Positions 7,996 to 16,951 of a stretch of DNA of 57,026 nt are shown in pieces (the first letter of the stretch is position 1; each line of letters opens with the position of its first letter). This stretch comes from SIG307 sp964609025 (GTDB lineage: Bacteria > Bacillota > Clostridia > Lachnospirales > Lachnospiraceae), in NCBI GenBank assembly GCA_964609025.1, contig CAZSQM010000020.1, forward strand, positions 1 to 57,026, given 5' to 3'. A program made the translations under genes and the position numbers. The notes under the pieces were generated by a model that saw only the letters and a list, made by a program, of their open reading frames with translations, was not told where the DNA came from and made no database searches.

Positions 7996-9228
7996 TTGAA
8001 GGTTGCAGGAATTATCGTAGAATACAATCCGTTTCACAAAGGACATCAATATCATATACAGGAAACAAAACGCCTTACCGGGGCGGACTATGTGGTTGCC
8101 GTTATGAGCGGTGACTTTACGCAGCGCGGCATTCCTGCCTGTCTTGATAAGTTTACCCGGGCGGAATGCGCCCTTGCCTGCGGCGCGGATGTTGTTTTAG
8201 AACTGCCCTTCTGCTATGCGGCCGGCAGTGCGGAATACTTTGCGGCGGGTGCCGTTTCGATTTTGGACCGGCTGGGCGTCATCGACAGCCTTTGCTTCGG
8301 TTCGGAAGCGACCGTTCCGGTTTCTCTTTTTATGGACACGGCCGCCTTTCTTTGCGAAGAACCACCTGCCTATCGGGCTGCCTTAAAGGAAGGACTTCGT
8401 ACGGGCCTTACCTTTCCGAAGGCGCGTCTTCAGGCCTGCCGCGGGTTTCTTAGCGAGGATGCTCTTTCTCTGCTCGCCTCGCCTAACGCTCTCCTCGGCT
8501 TAGAATACTGCAAGGCACTGCACCGCAGAAACAGTACGATAACCCCGCTTGCCATTGCCCGGGTCGGTTCCGGCTACCACGATACACATACTTCCGAAAG
8601 CGGCTTTTCTTCGGCCACTTCCCTTCGGACATTCCTTACTCCCGGAACCGCTTTCCCTGAAGAATTTCTTTCGGAGCTTCCCGCACCGGCAGCGGAACTT
8701 CTCCGCAAAAAGCCCTATGCGCCTCTGTTTGCGGAGGACTTTCTCTTATTATACCGGACTGCCATTGATGCGTCGGCAGAAGAACTTTCTTCCTATGCCG
8801 ACGTTTCCCCGGAGCTTGCGGCAAGGCTTTCCGCACGTTTTCCGGCATGCGGTTACGAAGCCTTTCTGGAACACATCAAAACCAAACAGTACACCCGTAC
8901 CCGCATGGAACGGTGCCTCCTGCACATTCTGTTCCGCTTGAAAAAAGAAACGCTCGACCGATTCCGCAGAGAGGACACCGGCTATGCCCGCATCTTAGGG
9001 TTCCGGGAAAGTGCCGTGCCGCTTTTAAAGCGTATGAAAGAAACCGCTGCGCTTCCGCTTATCACAAAGCTTGCCCAAAAGGAGAAGCGCTGCAATGCCC
9101 TGGAAAACGAACTGCTCTCCTATGATATTGCGGCGGCAGACTGCTATAACCGGGTTGCCTGTCAGAAATACGGCGTTCTTTTGCCGGATGACTTTTCATA
9201 TATTATCACAAACGCAAAATCCGAGTGA
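7996..9228 (+). CDS. tmcAL: tRNA(Met) cytidine acetate ligase (TmcAL, YlbM)
   Basis: A 410-residue nucleotidyltransferase-fold enzyme that acetylates the wobble cytidine C34 of elongator tRNA-Met with acetate and ATP. The diagnostic N-terminal motif NPFHKGHQYHI (residues 10-20, an HxGH nucleotide-binding site) and SGDFTQRG are present, and length matches the family. The start codon is TTG, chosen because AAAGGAGG lies eight bases upstream and the sequence then begins MKVAGIIVEYNPFHKGH as in the family. It is followed by ylbJ with seven bases between, as in the B. subtilis ylb region. Confidence 0.93.
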   Translation: MKVAGIIVEYNPFHKGHQYHIQETKRLTGADYVVAVMSGDFTQRGIPACLDKFTRAECALACGADVVLELPFCYAAGSAEYFAAGAVSILDRLGVIDSLCFGSEATVPVSLFMDTAAFLCEEPPAYRAALKEGLRTGLTFPKARLQACRGFLSEDALSLLASPNALLGLEYCKALHRRNSTITPLAIARVGSGYHDTHTSESGFSSATSLRTFLTPGTAFPEEFLSELPAPAAELLRKKPYAPLFAEDFLLLYRTAIDASAEELSSYADVSPELAARLSARFPACGYEAFLEHIKTKQYTRTRMERCLLHILFRLKKETLDRFRREDTGYARILGFRESAVPLLKRMKETAALPLITKLAQKEKRCNALENELLSYDIAAADCYNRVACQKYGVLLPDDFSYIITNAKSE

Positions 9229-9235
9229 GGCAGTC

Positions 9236-10180
9236 ATGACTTCTTCATTTTCTGCACGTCCGCTCTTCTTAAAGGGCGGAATGCTGCTTTTTTTGTGCCT
9301 TCTCTTGCTTTTTCCCGCCGCCGCGCTTTCCGGCGCCAAAAAAGGCCTGCTTCTCTGGTTTTATCAGGTTCTTCCGAGCCTGCTTCCTTTTTTGATTTTA
9401 TCAACCCTCTTTTTATCCACCGGACTTTCGGACAGTCTGGCACGCAGACTGTCCCCCTTTCTCTCTCCGATTTTTAAGTGCAGCCCTTCCGGCTGCTATG
9501 CCATTGTCATCGGACTGCTTGCAGGACTTCCGGTCGGTGCGAAAACGATCGCTTCCTTAGTGGAGCGCGGACAGATTACAAAAAAAGAAGGTCAATACCT
9601 TCTTCCTCTGTGCAACAATCCGAGCCCGTTGTTTTTGCTGGGCTTTATTTCCGTTTCGGTGCTGAAAACTCCGTCCGTCCGTTATCCTCTGCTTTTTATC
9701 GTTACTCTCTCTTCTATGCTCGCCGCCGCCCTTTTTCGTCCGAAAGCTGCCGGCGCACCGCCCGTGGGACAAAACAATCGGAAACATCCTGTCAAAAAGT
9801 TTTCCTTTTCCTTTCTGCTTCTGGATTCGGCAATCGAACAGGCCTTTTTGGTTCTCACCAGAGTCGGCGGGTATATTATTCTGTTTTCCGTCCTTGCGGA
9901 GTTTCTTACCAAAATGCCGCTGCCGCCCCTGTTGCTTGCCTGTATCGGTTCCTTTTTAGAAATCACAACCGGATGTACGGCATTAGCGGCACTTCCGCTT
10001 CCGAAAACCGTCCTCTTTCCGCTTATCGCTGCCTTTGTTACCTTCGGCGGGCTTTCGACCGCTGCACAGACAAAAAGTGTGCTTGCGGGAAGCGGGCTTC
10101 CCATCGCACACTATCTTCTGACAAAAGCCGCTGCCGCATTATTCGCGGCAGCGCTGATGTTTCTCTTCCGGCTGGTCTGA
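9236..10180 (+). CDS. ylbJ: Sporulation integral membrane protein YlbJ-like (nucleoside-recognition/Gate domain)
   Basis: A 314-residue membrane protein with about eight hydrophobic helices and the Gate-type segments GLPVGAKTIASLVERGQI and NNPSPLFLLGFI. YlbJ is needed for normal sporulation in Bacillus and its transported substrate is not known. The protein is shorter than B. subtilis YlbJ (about 400 residues). The start at 9236 follows the tmcAL stop by seven bases and has GAGG upstream; the longer frame would overlap tmcAL. It converges with the divIVA-like gene, stop codons being six bases apart, with no terminator between. Confidence 0.85.
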   Translation: MTSSFSARPLFLKGGMLLFLCLLLLFPAAALSGAKKGLLLWFYQVLPSLLPFLILSTLFLSTGLSDSLARRLSPFLSPIFKCSPSGCYAIVIGLLAGLPVGAKTIASLVERGQITKKEGQYLLPLCNNPSPLFLLGFISVSVLKTPSVRYPLLFIVTLSSMLAAALFRPKAAGAPPVGQNNRKHPVKKFSFSFLLLDSAIEQAFLVLTRVGGYIILFSVLAEFLTKMPLPPLLLACIGSFLEITTGCTALAALPLPKTVLFPLIAAFVTFGGLSTAAQTKSVLAGSGLPIAHYLLTKAAAALFAAALMFLFRLV

Positions 10181-10186
10181 AAAGAG

Positions 10187-10837
10187 TTATTCTTCTTCCT
10201 GATCCACGTTATTTAAAAATATGTTTTCGTCAAACTCGAAGTCATCCTCCTGCGGCTCTGCGGTCTGCTTCATCGGTTCTGCCGCCTGCGGTTCCACTTC
10301 TTCACACAGTTCCTTGCGGTTTGCGGTAACAATTTCAAGATTCTGGCGCAGTGCCTCTAACATCGCATCGGAACGATTCTTTGTGATTTCATAAGAGGAG
10401 GTCAATACCTGCTCTACACGGGAAAGCATATCGTTCGTATACCCAAGCGCGCCCTGTCTGATTTGCATGGCTTCCTCCGTCGCCTGGGACAGAATTGCCT
10501 CTGCCTGCTCCGTTGCCTGACGGACCATCTCATTTGCCTGATAGTACGCCTGCTGCGTAATCTCATTCTCATTCACAAGCAACTGAGCCTGCTGTCTGGC
10601 CGACTGCTCAATTGCCGCTGCCTTGTCCTCCGCATCCGCAATAATCGCGTCACGGTTTGCAATCATCTTCTGACAGCGCTTGATTTCCTCCGGCACCTTT
10701 AACCGCAGTTCATCCAACAAGTCATAGAGTTCCTCCTTCGGCACAATCACCTTAGAACCGGAAAATGCAGACGCTTTACAGCTTTCCACAAATTCAAAAA
10801 TTTCCTCTATTAACTGTTCAATCCGCTTTGTACTCAT
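10187..10837 (-). CDS. DivIVA-like coiled-coil protein
   Basis: A 216-residue, almost wholly helical protein. Residues 20-60 hold a start region rich in Glu and Leu, then a long Ala/Gln/Glu coiled coil (60-180) with the repeated AEQAxA pattern of DivIVA and ATP-synthase b-like proteins, ending in an acidic tail. The start overlaps the coaD stop by four bases (ATGA), so it is translationally coupled to coaD. Proteins of this kind sit next to coaD in many Clostridia and are thought to organise division or the cell pole; that role is inferred here. Confidence 0.75.
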   Translation of the reverse strand: MSTKRIEQLIEEIFEFVESCKASAFSGSKVIVPKEELYDLLDELRLKVPEEIKRCQKMIANRDAIIADAEDKAAAIEQSARQQAQLLVNENEITQQAYYQANEMVRQATEQAEAILSQATEEAMQIRQGALGYTNDMLSRVEQVLTSSYEITKNRSDAMLEALRQNLEIVTANRKELCEEVEPQAAEPMKQTAEPQEDDFEFDENIFLNNVDQEEE

Positions 10838-11325
10838 ACTGCCTCTCCTCGCTTTGCTTTTTTATAAACATCTTCAATAATACATTCCGGCACAAAATGG
10901 CTGATATCGCCGCCATACTCCGCAATTTCCCTGACGACACTGGAGCTTAAATACGCATACTCCACATTCGTTGTAAGAAATACCGTATCAATATCCGGCC
11001 GCAGCCGCTTATTCGTCTGTGCCAGCTGAAGTTCATACTCAAAATCCGTCACTGCCCGGAGTCCCCGGATAATCGTGTGCGTACCGTACTCTACCGCGCA
11101 ATCCACCAACAGCCCATCGAAGGAGATTACCCGCACATTCGGGATATCTGCCGTTACCCGCTTTAAAAAATCAATCCGCTCCTCGGTGGAAAACAAGCCC
11201 TTTTTGGCATTGTTTTTCAAAACTCCGATGACCAGCTCGTCTACCAGTTCGGACGCCCTGCGGATAATATCAAGGTGCCCGAGTGTAACCGGGTCAAAAC
11301 TGCCCGGATAAATTCCTTTTCTCAT
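10834..11325 (-). CDS. coaD: Phosphopantetheine adenylyltransferase
   Basis: A 163-residue enzyme of coenzyme A synthesis; it joins 4'-phosphopantetheine and ATP to give dephospho-CoA. Catalytic motifs are GSFDPVTLGHLDII (residues 7-20, with TxGH) and the ATP-binding SSSVVREIA near residue 128, the family's ISSTxxR. The length is normal. The start at 11325 overlaps the rsmD stop by four bases (ATGA) and follows GAGG; a start further upstream would lie inside rsmD. rsmD-coaD is a conserved bacterial gene pair. Confidence 0.97.
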   Translation of the reverse strand: MRKGIYPGSFDPVTLGHLDIIRRASELVDELVIGVLKNNAKKGLFSTEERIDFLKRVTADIPNVRVISFDGLLVDCAVEYGTHTIIRGLRAVTDFEYELQLAQTNKRLRPDIDTVFLTTNVEYAYLSSSVVREIAEYGGDISHFVPECIIEDVYKKAKRGEAV

Positions 11326-11876
11326 ACCGTCCTCTTTTCCAAAAATACATGCTTGTTGGAGCCGTAACACTTTTCACGATATACCGAAAAGCCCAAGTCT
11401 TCCGCAAACGCAAAATCCGTATCCGCGGACGCTTCCGCAATCAGTATCGTATGCTCATCCGCAAGCGCCGATGCAGCAAGTACCGAGAGTACCTTTTCCT
11501 CCCATCCGCGCCGGTACGGCGGATCCATAAAAATCAAATCAAACGGGTCATGCCGCATGGTACGAAGCACCGTCAATACATCTCCTACCCGGACTGCCGC
11601 GCTTTCCTCAAATCGCGTGGTCTTTAAGTTGGTACGGATACAGGCAAGCGCCTCCCTGTCCTGCTCTACCAGCACCGCCTCCTTCGCACCGCGGCTCAGT
11701 GCCTCAATGCCGATAGCGCCGCTTCCGGCAAATAAATCCAGAAAGCTGCATCCTGCCAAATGAGGCTGTATGATATTAAACAGTGTTTCTTTCACCCGGT
11801 CCGTTGTCGGACGAACCTGTTCGCCCTTTACGGTAACAAGCCGGATACTTCGTCTGGAACCCGCGATTACTCTCAT
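11322..11876 (-). CDS. rsmD: 16S rRNA (guanine966-N2)-methyltransferase RsmD
   Basis: A 184-residue S-adenosylmethionine-dependent methyltransferase acting on G966 of 16S rRNA. The SAM-binding motif is FLDLFAGSGAIGIEALSRGA-like around residues 44-63 and the catalytic DPPY is at about 121-124. The start MRVIAGSRRS is typical of the family. It is the first gene of the rsmD-coaD-divIVA-like operon; the SASP terminator at 11969 lies upstream, so it needs its own promoter in the 90 bases between. Confidence 0.96.
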   Translation of the reverse strand: MRVIAGSRRSIRLVTVKGEQVRPTTDRVKETLFNIIQPHLAGCSFLDLFAGSGAIGIEALSRGAKEAVLVEQDREALACIRTNLKTTRFEESAAVRVGDVLTVLRTMRHDPFDLIFMDPPYRRGWEEKVLSVLAASALADEHTILIAEASADTDFAFAEDLGFSVYREKCYGSNKHVFLEKRTV

Positions 11877-11968
11877 GCCTTACCTCTCCAAACAAAACAT
11901 ATATAGATACTTTCAGTGTAGCGCATCTTGAAATGAATTGCAACCTTTATTTCAGAAAAATTCAAAAA

Positions 11969-12003
11969 TCAGGGCCGCCGCACCTTTTGTGCAGCGACCC
12001 TGA
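11969..12003 (-). terminator. Strong intrinsic terminator after the SASP gene
   Basis: On the minus strand a 15-base arm beginning TCAGGGTCGC pairs with an arm ending GGCCCTGA (two G-U pairs, loop AAAAG), followed by TTTTTGAATTTTT. It lies about 20 bases past the SASP stop codon. Confidence 0.9.
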
Positions 12004-12024
12004 CCTTTTTCTTACAAACTGCTA

Positions 12025-12228
12025 TTATTTGCCGGACATAGCCTCTTCCTGACGCTTAATCATCTGACGAACCATTTCGCCGCCGACAGAACCGTTCTGT
12101 GCACTGGTTAAATCTCCGTTATAGCCCTGCTTTAACGGCACACCAATCTCAGACGCAACTTCCATCTTAAAACGGTCCATAGCCTCTCTTGCTTCCGGAA
12201 CTTCTACACGATTTCTGCTGTTAGACAT
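12025..12228 (-). CDS. Alpha/beta-type small acid-soluble spore protein
   Basis: A 67-residue protein that coats and protects DNA in the forespore. It has the family's two signatures: EVASEIGVPL, containing the germination-protease cleavage site after the Glu of EIGV, and YNGDLTSAQNGSVGGEMV, the DNA-binding C-terminal motif. The ATG at 12228 is chosen because AAAGGAG lies eight bases before it; an in-frame GTG at 12237 sits too close to that site. It is monocistronic between a strong terminator and a leader with two competing hairpins. This marks the organism as a spore former. Confidence 0.95.
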   Translation of the reverse strand: MSNSRNRVEVPEAREAMDRFKMEVASEIGVPLKQGYNGDLTSAQNGSVGGEMVRQMIKRQEEAMSGK

Positions 12229-12252
12229 ACTATTCACTCCTTTCTCGTACCT

Positions 12253-12309
12253 CCCGCAGTGCGGGCAGTTTCAAAAGTTTCGTTTCGTAATCCCCGATAC
12301 CCGCACTGC
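12253..12309 (-). promoter_or_regulatory. SASP leader with mutually exclusive hairpins
   Basis: In the minus-strand transcript, GCAGTGCGGG (12309-12300) can pair perfectly over ten bases with CCCGCACTGC (12265-12256). The same second arm can instead fold locally as CCCGCA-C-TGCGGG (12265-12253). The two folds cannot coexist, and the local hairpin ends nine bases before the ribosome site AAAGGAG. There is no T-tract, so any effect would be on translation or stability. A TATAAT at 12353-12348 is a possible -10 box with no clear -35; no convincing sigma-G promoter was seen. Confidence 0.4.
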
Positions 12310-12382
12310 ATTCTCTGCCGTCCGTCTATCGTCTTGATTACGGTGATATTATATGTCGTTCCGGAAATCCTACACTGGAAGA

Positions 12383-12568
12383 TTACACCGTTCTTTCCTG
12401 TTCCTTCAAATGCCGTTTTTCTTCTTCTCGCTCCTTACGCGCTTCATCGCAAAACAGCGCTATCAGGCCTAAAATGCAGAATGCCGCGCAAAATGCGAGT
12501 ACGCCGTCTTGAAACGCAAGCCAGAAAATAAAGCCGATTATCATAATGGAAAAAAGTGTCGCAGTCAT
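12383..12568 (-). CDS. Small membrane protein, unknown function
   Basis: A 61-residue protein with two hydrophobic helices (about 4-20 and 23-41) and a strongly charged tail, CDEARKEREEEKRHLKEQER, predicted to lie in the cytoplasm. GGAGGAG sits seven bases before the ATG, supporting real translation. I do not recognise a family. It lies upstream of the SASP gene on the same strand, after the 3' end of the glycosylation operon, and could be transcribed with either or alone. Confidence 0.65.
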   Translation of the reverse strand: MTATLFSIMIIGFIFWLAFQDGVLAFCAAFCILGLIALFCDEARKEREEEKRHLKEQERTV

Positions 12569-12654
12569 TTTATTCTCCTCCGTATTCTTTGCTTTTTGCA
12601 GTTCTTTTTTGTTTACAAACTGATTCTAGCAAATTCGGAGTCCAATAAAACGGA

Positions 12655-15033
12655 CTATCTTATTTTCACGATAAATGTTTCATAGTAGGATTCTCCCGCA
12701 TCCTCATACACCACTTCACCGAGCGCTTTCAAATAGTCATAATCCAACACGGTTTCACCGATATACTTTTCCCGCTCTAACTTTCCGACATACAGATAAT
12801 CCACCTCATACTGTTCCAAAAGCGCTTTTGCTTTTACAACGTCACCGCAGGTATAAATCGTTTTTACGTCCGCAGCACGCGCGTCTACCGCTTCTACGTT
12901 GTTTTTCCAGAGCCACTCGTGCGTATGCCAGCCGAGAATCGTAGGACAGCCGGTCAATACCGACACACGGTTGTACGTTGTATAGCTGTCGCCGTTTGCC
13001 TCTAAAATCACCGGTCTTCCTTCTATGTTTTCATTAATCCAGGCAATCGCCGCCGCGTCCTCCGGATGGATATTGTAAATATAGGCTCCCGCATCCAGTG
13101 TTTTATAATTCTCCTGGTTCTTATAATCACCGAACCAGGATTCACAGGACTTTTCAAAATAGCCGAGGTTCTGATACAGGAAAAATAACAGTACCAGCCC
13201 TGCGACAAACTGCTTTCCGTTTTTCAGAAGAAACAGATACCTGGTAAGAATTGCGCCCATACAGATGCCGAATAAAATAAACGCCTGATAGGTGAGCTTA
13301 AACATCGTATTGGCGCGCTGATAATCTCCACCGTAAATGTCTACCACATAAACAACCTCCGGCAGCAGCACCAGACCGATGGCACACAGACCAAGAATAA
13401 TAAGAAACAGTTCCGCGCTTTTCAGGTTCTGAAGCCATGCAAAAAACGGATTGCGATGCTCTGTCTGCGTCAGCCGCTCTTTTCTTCTTATGCTTTCCTC
13501 CTTGATTAGCGTTACCAGATAACCGATTACCATAACTACCGGCAGTGCCCAGACAACAATCAGCTGATATAACTCCGTGTGCCTGTCGCAAAGACCGATA
13601 CCGCCTGCCATACTGTCAAAGCGCAACGTAAACATAAGGGCGGTGGCAAAGGAAATTACAAGGAACTCTGCCGCATGCAGCGCCGTCAGCAGAAACGTTT
13701 TCTTTGTAAAGCCGCAGATGACCGCGTTGGACACTAAAATCACAGCACCGCAGACTACGAAATAAATCGGGAAGTCCCAATAGTTCGTCATTTTGAAAAT
13801 ACCGATCAAAAAGCTCAGTACAAAGATATGCGGCTGTAACAGCTCCTTTTTATAATCAACGGTTTCCAACACTCCCGCTGCTGCCTTTTTCATGCGTTCC
13901 CTGCGGTATAAAAGCCACGCAAACAGCACGCCGAGCAGCGTCAGCACAAAGATAATATTGGTTACATGGGCGTGTAAATCACCAAGCACAAAGGAATAGC
14001 TCGGAAATTCGTGAATGGTTTTATCACCGGTACCCTCTCTCTGATAACCGATATACCGCGTTGCGTCCGGAAACCAGTAAGAGGTTTCTCCCTCAATTCC
14101 GAGAATTTCTCTTACAATCGGCACCAGCTTTGCATATACCAAATAATGGCAGGAGCCGGCAAAGGTAACCGCAAGGCCGGACAGCACGCCCGCGACACGC
14201 GAAATCACCTGTACAAAAAAAGGCTCCGAAGCAATCGTCCGCTTTCCCAGCTGTTTATATTCTTCCGCACGTTCCTGCATAAATACCTCAAAAATGCGGG
14301 AAACCAGGGCATATACCAACACCATGCAAAGTGCGGCTGTCATCATAAGCGCCAGATTATAGCCGTAATTTACCGTAATACCGGAAAGCTTTGTCAGATA
14401 GGTTGCAAAAAACTGACCCAGATAGTAGTAGTTTAAGGAAGTTCCGGAAAACCAGAAATCCTCCGGCGGCATATAATCCGACTTCATCATGCTGGTCATA
14501 AAGCCGTAATCCATAAAGCGTTCCGTCCCGTTGGCATCCGGGTTAAAGCACTTAATATACGTCAATACCGTAAACACCGCAAAAAAGAACACCTCGTACC
14601 AAAGCGCCTTTACCGGCACCGCAAAACCGCCCGTAATTCCGAAAAACTCTCCGAGGGCAATCTTTTTCCTCCTGCAGTAATAAATGGCAATGCCGTAGTT
14701 CAACACTCCGCAGATAAGCAGGATAACATAACAGCCGGTCATCGTAAATTTGACAAGGTGCACCGAAGAAAGCAGCCAAGTCAGCCATCCGCTGATTGCA
14801 ATGCCAAGTACCTTGCCAAAGAAATAGCCTTTATCGGAAAACCGCCGAAACAGACACGCCGCCAACGGATAGAAACAAACTCCGATCAGTACCAGTACCA
14901 GAAACCACCGGGCAAAGGGAGCGAAATCCTCCGGCTTTAGGTTGCTCTTAACAACCGATTGGCAGCAAAACAGGACAATTGCAGCCAGGACCCCAAAGGG
15001 TATCGCGAAACTCATCTTTTTTTTGCTCATCAT
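12655..15033 (-). CDS. DUF2298 (YYY-type) large membrane protein, GT-C-like
   Basis: A 792-residue polytopic membrane protein with a dozen or more helices. It carries hallmarks of the DUF2298 / Chlor_Arch_YYY family: SLNYYYLGQF near residue 210 and GDLHAHVTN near residue 360. The C-terminal 140 residues form an outside-facing alpha/beta domain beginning near INENIEGRPVILE. The layout resembles GT-C glycosyltransferases that use polyprenyl-phosphate sugars, but activity is not proven for the family. The start is the ATG at 15033 (or 15030); a GTG at 15051 is possible. It is the last gene of the glycosylation operon, 33 bases after a GT2 gene. Confidence 0.82.
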   Translation of the reverse strand: MMSKKKMSFAIPFGVLAAIVLFCCQSVVKSNLKPEDFAPFARWFLVLVLIGVCFYPLAACLFRRFSDKGYFFGKVLGIAISGWLTWLLSSVHLVKFTMTGCYVILLICGVLNYGIAIYYCRRKKIALGEFFGITGGFAVPVKALWYEVFFFAVFTVLTYIKCFNPDANGTERFMDYGFMTSMMKSDYMPPEDFWFSGTSLNYYYLGQFFATYLTKLSGITVNYGYNLALMMTAALCMVLVYALVSRIFEVFMQERAEEYKQLGKRTIASEPFFVQVISRVAGVLSGLAVTFAGSCHYLVYAKLVPIVREILGIEGETSYWFPDATRYIGYQREGTGDKTIHEFPSYSFVLGDLHAHVTNIIFVLTLLGVLFAWLLYRRERMKKAAAGVLETVDYKKELLQPHIFVLSFLIGIFKMTNYWDFPIYFVVCGAVILVSNAVICGFTKKTFLLTALHAAEFLVISFATALMFTLRFDSMAGGIGLCDRHTELYQLIVVWALPVVMVIGYLVTLIKEESIRRKERLTQTEHRNPFFAWLQNLKSAELFLIILGLCAIGLVLLPEVVYVVDIYGGDYQRANTMFKLTYQAFILFGICMGAILTRYLFLLKNGKQFVAGLVLLFFLYQNLGYFEKSCESWFGDYKNQENYKTLDAGAYIYNIHPEDAAAIAWINENIEGRPVILEANGDSYTTYNRVSVLTGCPTILGWHTHEWLWKNNVEAVDARAADVKTIYTCGDVVKAKALLEQYEVDYLYVGKLEREKYIGETVLDYDYLKALGEVVYEDAGESYYETFIVKIR

Positions 15034-15066
15034 TGTATCACACTCTCTCACTAAATTCTTTTTGGA

Positions 15067-15807
15067 TTATTCTGCCTGCTTTTTCTCCTCTTTGCACGCC
15101 TGATTTACCATCTTATTAATCTTAATAAAATCACCCACCGCCTGTTTTCCGATTTTAAAGATACGCTTCATGTTGATGGAATTCACGCCGCCCTGTCTCG
15201 GACGGAACGTAATCGGAATATACTTCACCGGCAGCTTCTTCTTGGCAAAGATAACCGAAATCACCACATTGGACAGATTGTAATCCTTCGGGATTAGCGG
15301 CAGTACCTTCTTTAACTCTCCCGCCTGCATCAGACGGAACGGCGTATTTGCATCCGTCAGCTTCACATGGAACAAAAGGAAGCAGACCAGCTTTAACGTC
15401 TTTGTTACAAACACTCTGGAGGCGCCGTCCTCGCGCTTGTTGCGGTGTCCGATTACCATAGCGTAATCATTCCGCAGCTCCCAGAACTGTGCAAACTCCT
15501 CTGCTCTCGTCTGCCCGTCGGAGTCCGTCTGGAACACAAAATCCGCCCCTTGGGAAAGAGCGTAGTCATACCCGTACAAAAGCGTAGCACCGTGTCCACC
15601 GTTCGGCTTTGTAAGGGCAATCAGCTGCGGATGGGTCTTTTCCGCCTCTTTTAAGATGGCATAAGTATCGTCTTTGCTTCCGTCGTCGATAATCACCAGA
15701 CGGCTGTCCTCGCCGCAGCCTACGGCAACCGGATGCCAGTCCTCGATTACGCTTTGAATCGTTTCCCGCTCGTTATAGGCAGGAATTACAATATACAATT
15801 TCTCCAT
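15067..15807 (-). CDS. Glycosyltransferase family 2, polyprenyl-phosphate sugar synthase-like
   Basis: A 246-residue GT-A fold enzyme. The N-terminus IVIPAYNERETI, IIDDGSKDDT and the metal-binding DSDGQ (about residue 98) are those of dolichol-phosphate mannose/glucose synthases. It has no C-terminal membrane helices, so it is a peripheral enzyme working on the cytoplasmic face. The start at 15807 has AAGGAGT upstream; the longer frame would overlap glf. Nineteen bases after glf and 33 before the DUF2298 gene, it probably supplies a lipid-linked sugar to one of the large membrane proteins. The sugar is unknown. Confidence 0.88.
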   Translation of the reverse strand: MEKLYIVIPAYNERETIQSVIEDWHPVAVGCGEDSRLVIIDDGSKDDTYAILKEAEKTHPQLIALTKPNGGHGATLLYGYDYALSQGADFVFQTDSDGQTRAEEFAQFWELRNDYAMVIGHRNKREDGASRVFVTKTLKLVCFLLFHVKLTDANTPFRLMQAGELKKVLPLIPKDYNLSNVVISVIFAKKKLPVKYIPITFRPRQGGVNSINMKRIFKIGKQAVGDFIKINKMVNQACKEEKKQAE

Positions 15808-15826
15808 GCGATAACTCCTTTTGTTT

Positions 15827-16921
15827 TTACTTTGCAATTTTTTCTTCAAACAGGTTCAATGCGCTCCGCACAACGGCATCCATATTGTAATAACGATATT
15901 CTGCCAGTCTGCCGAGGAAAAATACCTTTGTTTCCTTTTCCATTTCGGCGCGGTACTTTGCAAACTGTTCTTTATACTCGGCAGTAGGGAACGGATAATA
16001 CGGCTCGCCCTCCGAGGTCGGAAACTCCTTTAAGATGGTGGTCTTATCGTGCTTCTGCCAAGTCAGCTTCTTAAACTCCGTAATTCTTGTAAAATCGTAA
16101 TCGTTCGGATAGTTCACAACCGGCGCTTCCTGATAAGATTCGCAGTCAAAGGTTTCAAACTCGAACCGGATACTGCGGTAGGCCATCTTCCCGTACTTAT
16201 AATCGTAAAAATAGTCCGTCGGCCCGGTGTAAATGAGTGCCTCATACTCCAAATCGTCAATGACTTCCTTGTAATCGGTATTTAACAGAAGCTTTATCTT
16301 CGGATTCTTTACCATATTCTCGCACATCTTCGTGTAGCCGTGGCGGGGCATTCCCTGATATTTGTCCGCAAAGTATCTGGTGTCCCGGTTCGTCCGGACC
16401 GGAATCCGTGATATCACCGAAGTATCGATTTCTGCCGGGTCAAGTCCCCACTGCTTCTTCGTATAATTCTCGAAAAACTTCCGGTAAATTTCCTCGCCGA
16501 CCTTACTTAACACCACATCACGGCTCGTTTTAATCTCCGGAATCTCTTCTGCGTGCTTCTTGAAAAACTCCTCCACCTCAAAGGTGCTCAGATTCAGGTT
16601 GTATAATTTATTTACCGTTTCTACCGTAATCGGCATCGGAATCAGATTACCGTCCACATAGGTTAATACCCTGTGCCAGAAATCGTTCCATTTTGTAAAC
16701 CGGCTTAAATAATCATAGACTTCCTTGTCGTTCGTGTGGAAAATATGCGGACCGTAATTGTGAATCAGTACGCCGTCCTCGTTGTAAGAATCGTACACAT
16801 TTCCTCCGATATGACCGCGCTTTTCAATCACAAGCACCGTCTTGTCCAGTTCGTCCGCAATGCGCTCCGCCACCGTAAGTCCGGCAAGTCCGGCGCCTAC
16901 CACTACATAATCAAATTTCAT
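15827..16921 (-). CDS. glf: UDP-galactopyranose mutase
   Basis: A 364-residue flavoenzyme that converts UDP-galactopyranose to UDP-galactofuranose. Visible are the FAD-binding VVVGAGLAGLTVAERIA at 5-21, the Glu-containing VLVIEKRGHIGGNVYD, the family's IHNYGPHIFHTND segment near residue 60, and the C-terminal FFLGRLAEYRYYNMD. The length is normal. The start at 16921 follows GGAAGGAG. It shows that the organism makes galactofuranose, and its place inside the glycosylation operon suggests the operon product contains that sugar. Confidence 0.96.
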   Translation of the reverse strand: MKFDYVVVGAGLAGLTVAERIADELDKTVLVIEKRGHIGGNVYDSYNEDGVLIHNYGPHIFHTNDKEVYDYLSRFTKWNDFWHRVLTYVDGNLIPMPITVETVNKLYNLNLSTFEVEEFFKKHAEEIPEIKTSRDVVLSKVGEEIYRKFFENYTKKQWGLDPAEIDTSVISRIPVRTNRDTRYFADKYQGMPRHGYTKMCENMVKNPKIKLLLNTDYKEVIDDLEYEALIYTGPTDYFYDYKYGKMAYRSIRFEFETFDCESYQEAPVVNYPNDYDFTRITEFKKLTWQKHDKTTILKEFPTSEGEPYYPFPTAEYKEQFAKYRAEMEKETKVFFLGRLAEYRYYNMDAVVRSALNLFEEKIAK

Positions 16922-16951
16922 ACCGTTCTCCTTCCGTCTGCACAAACATTT

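Noticed and set aside
9478..10329. 283-codon plus-strand frame in another reading frame of ylbJ
   Set aside because: Overlaps ylbJ fully and also the convergent gene; Arg/Ser/Cys-rich shadow.
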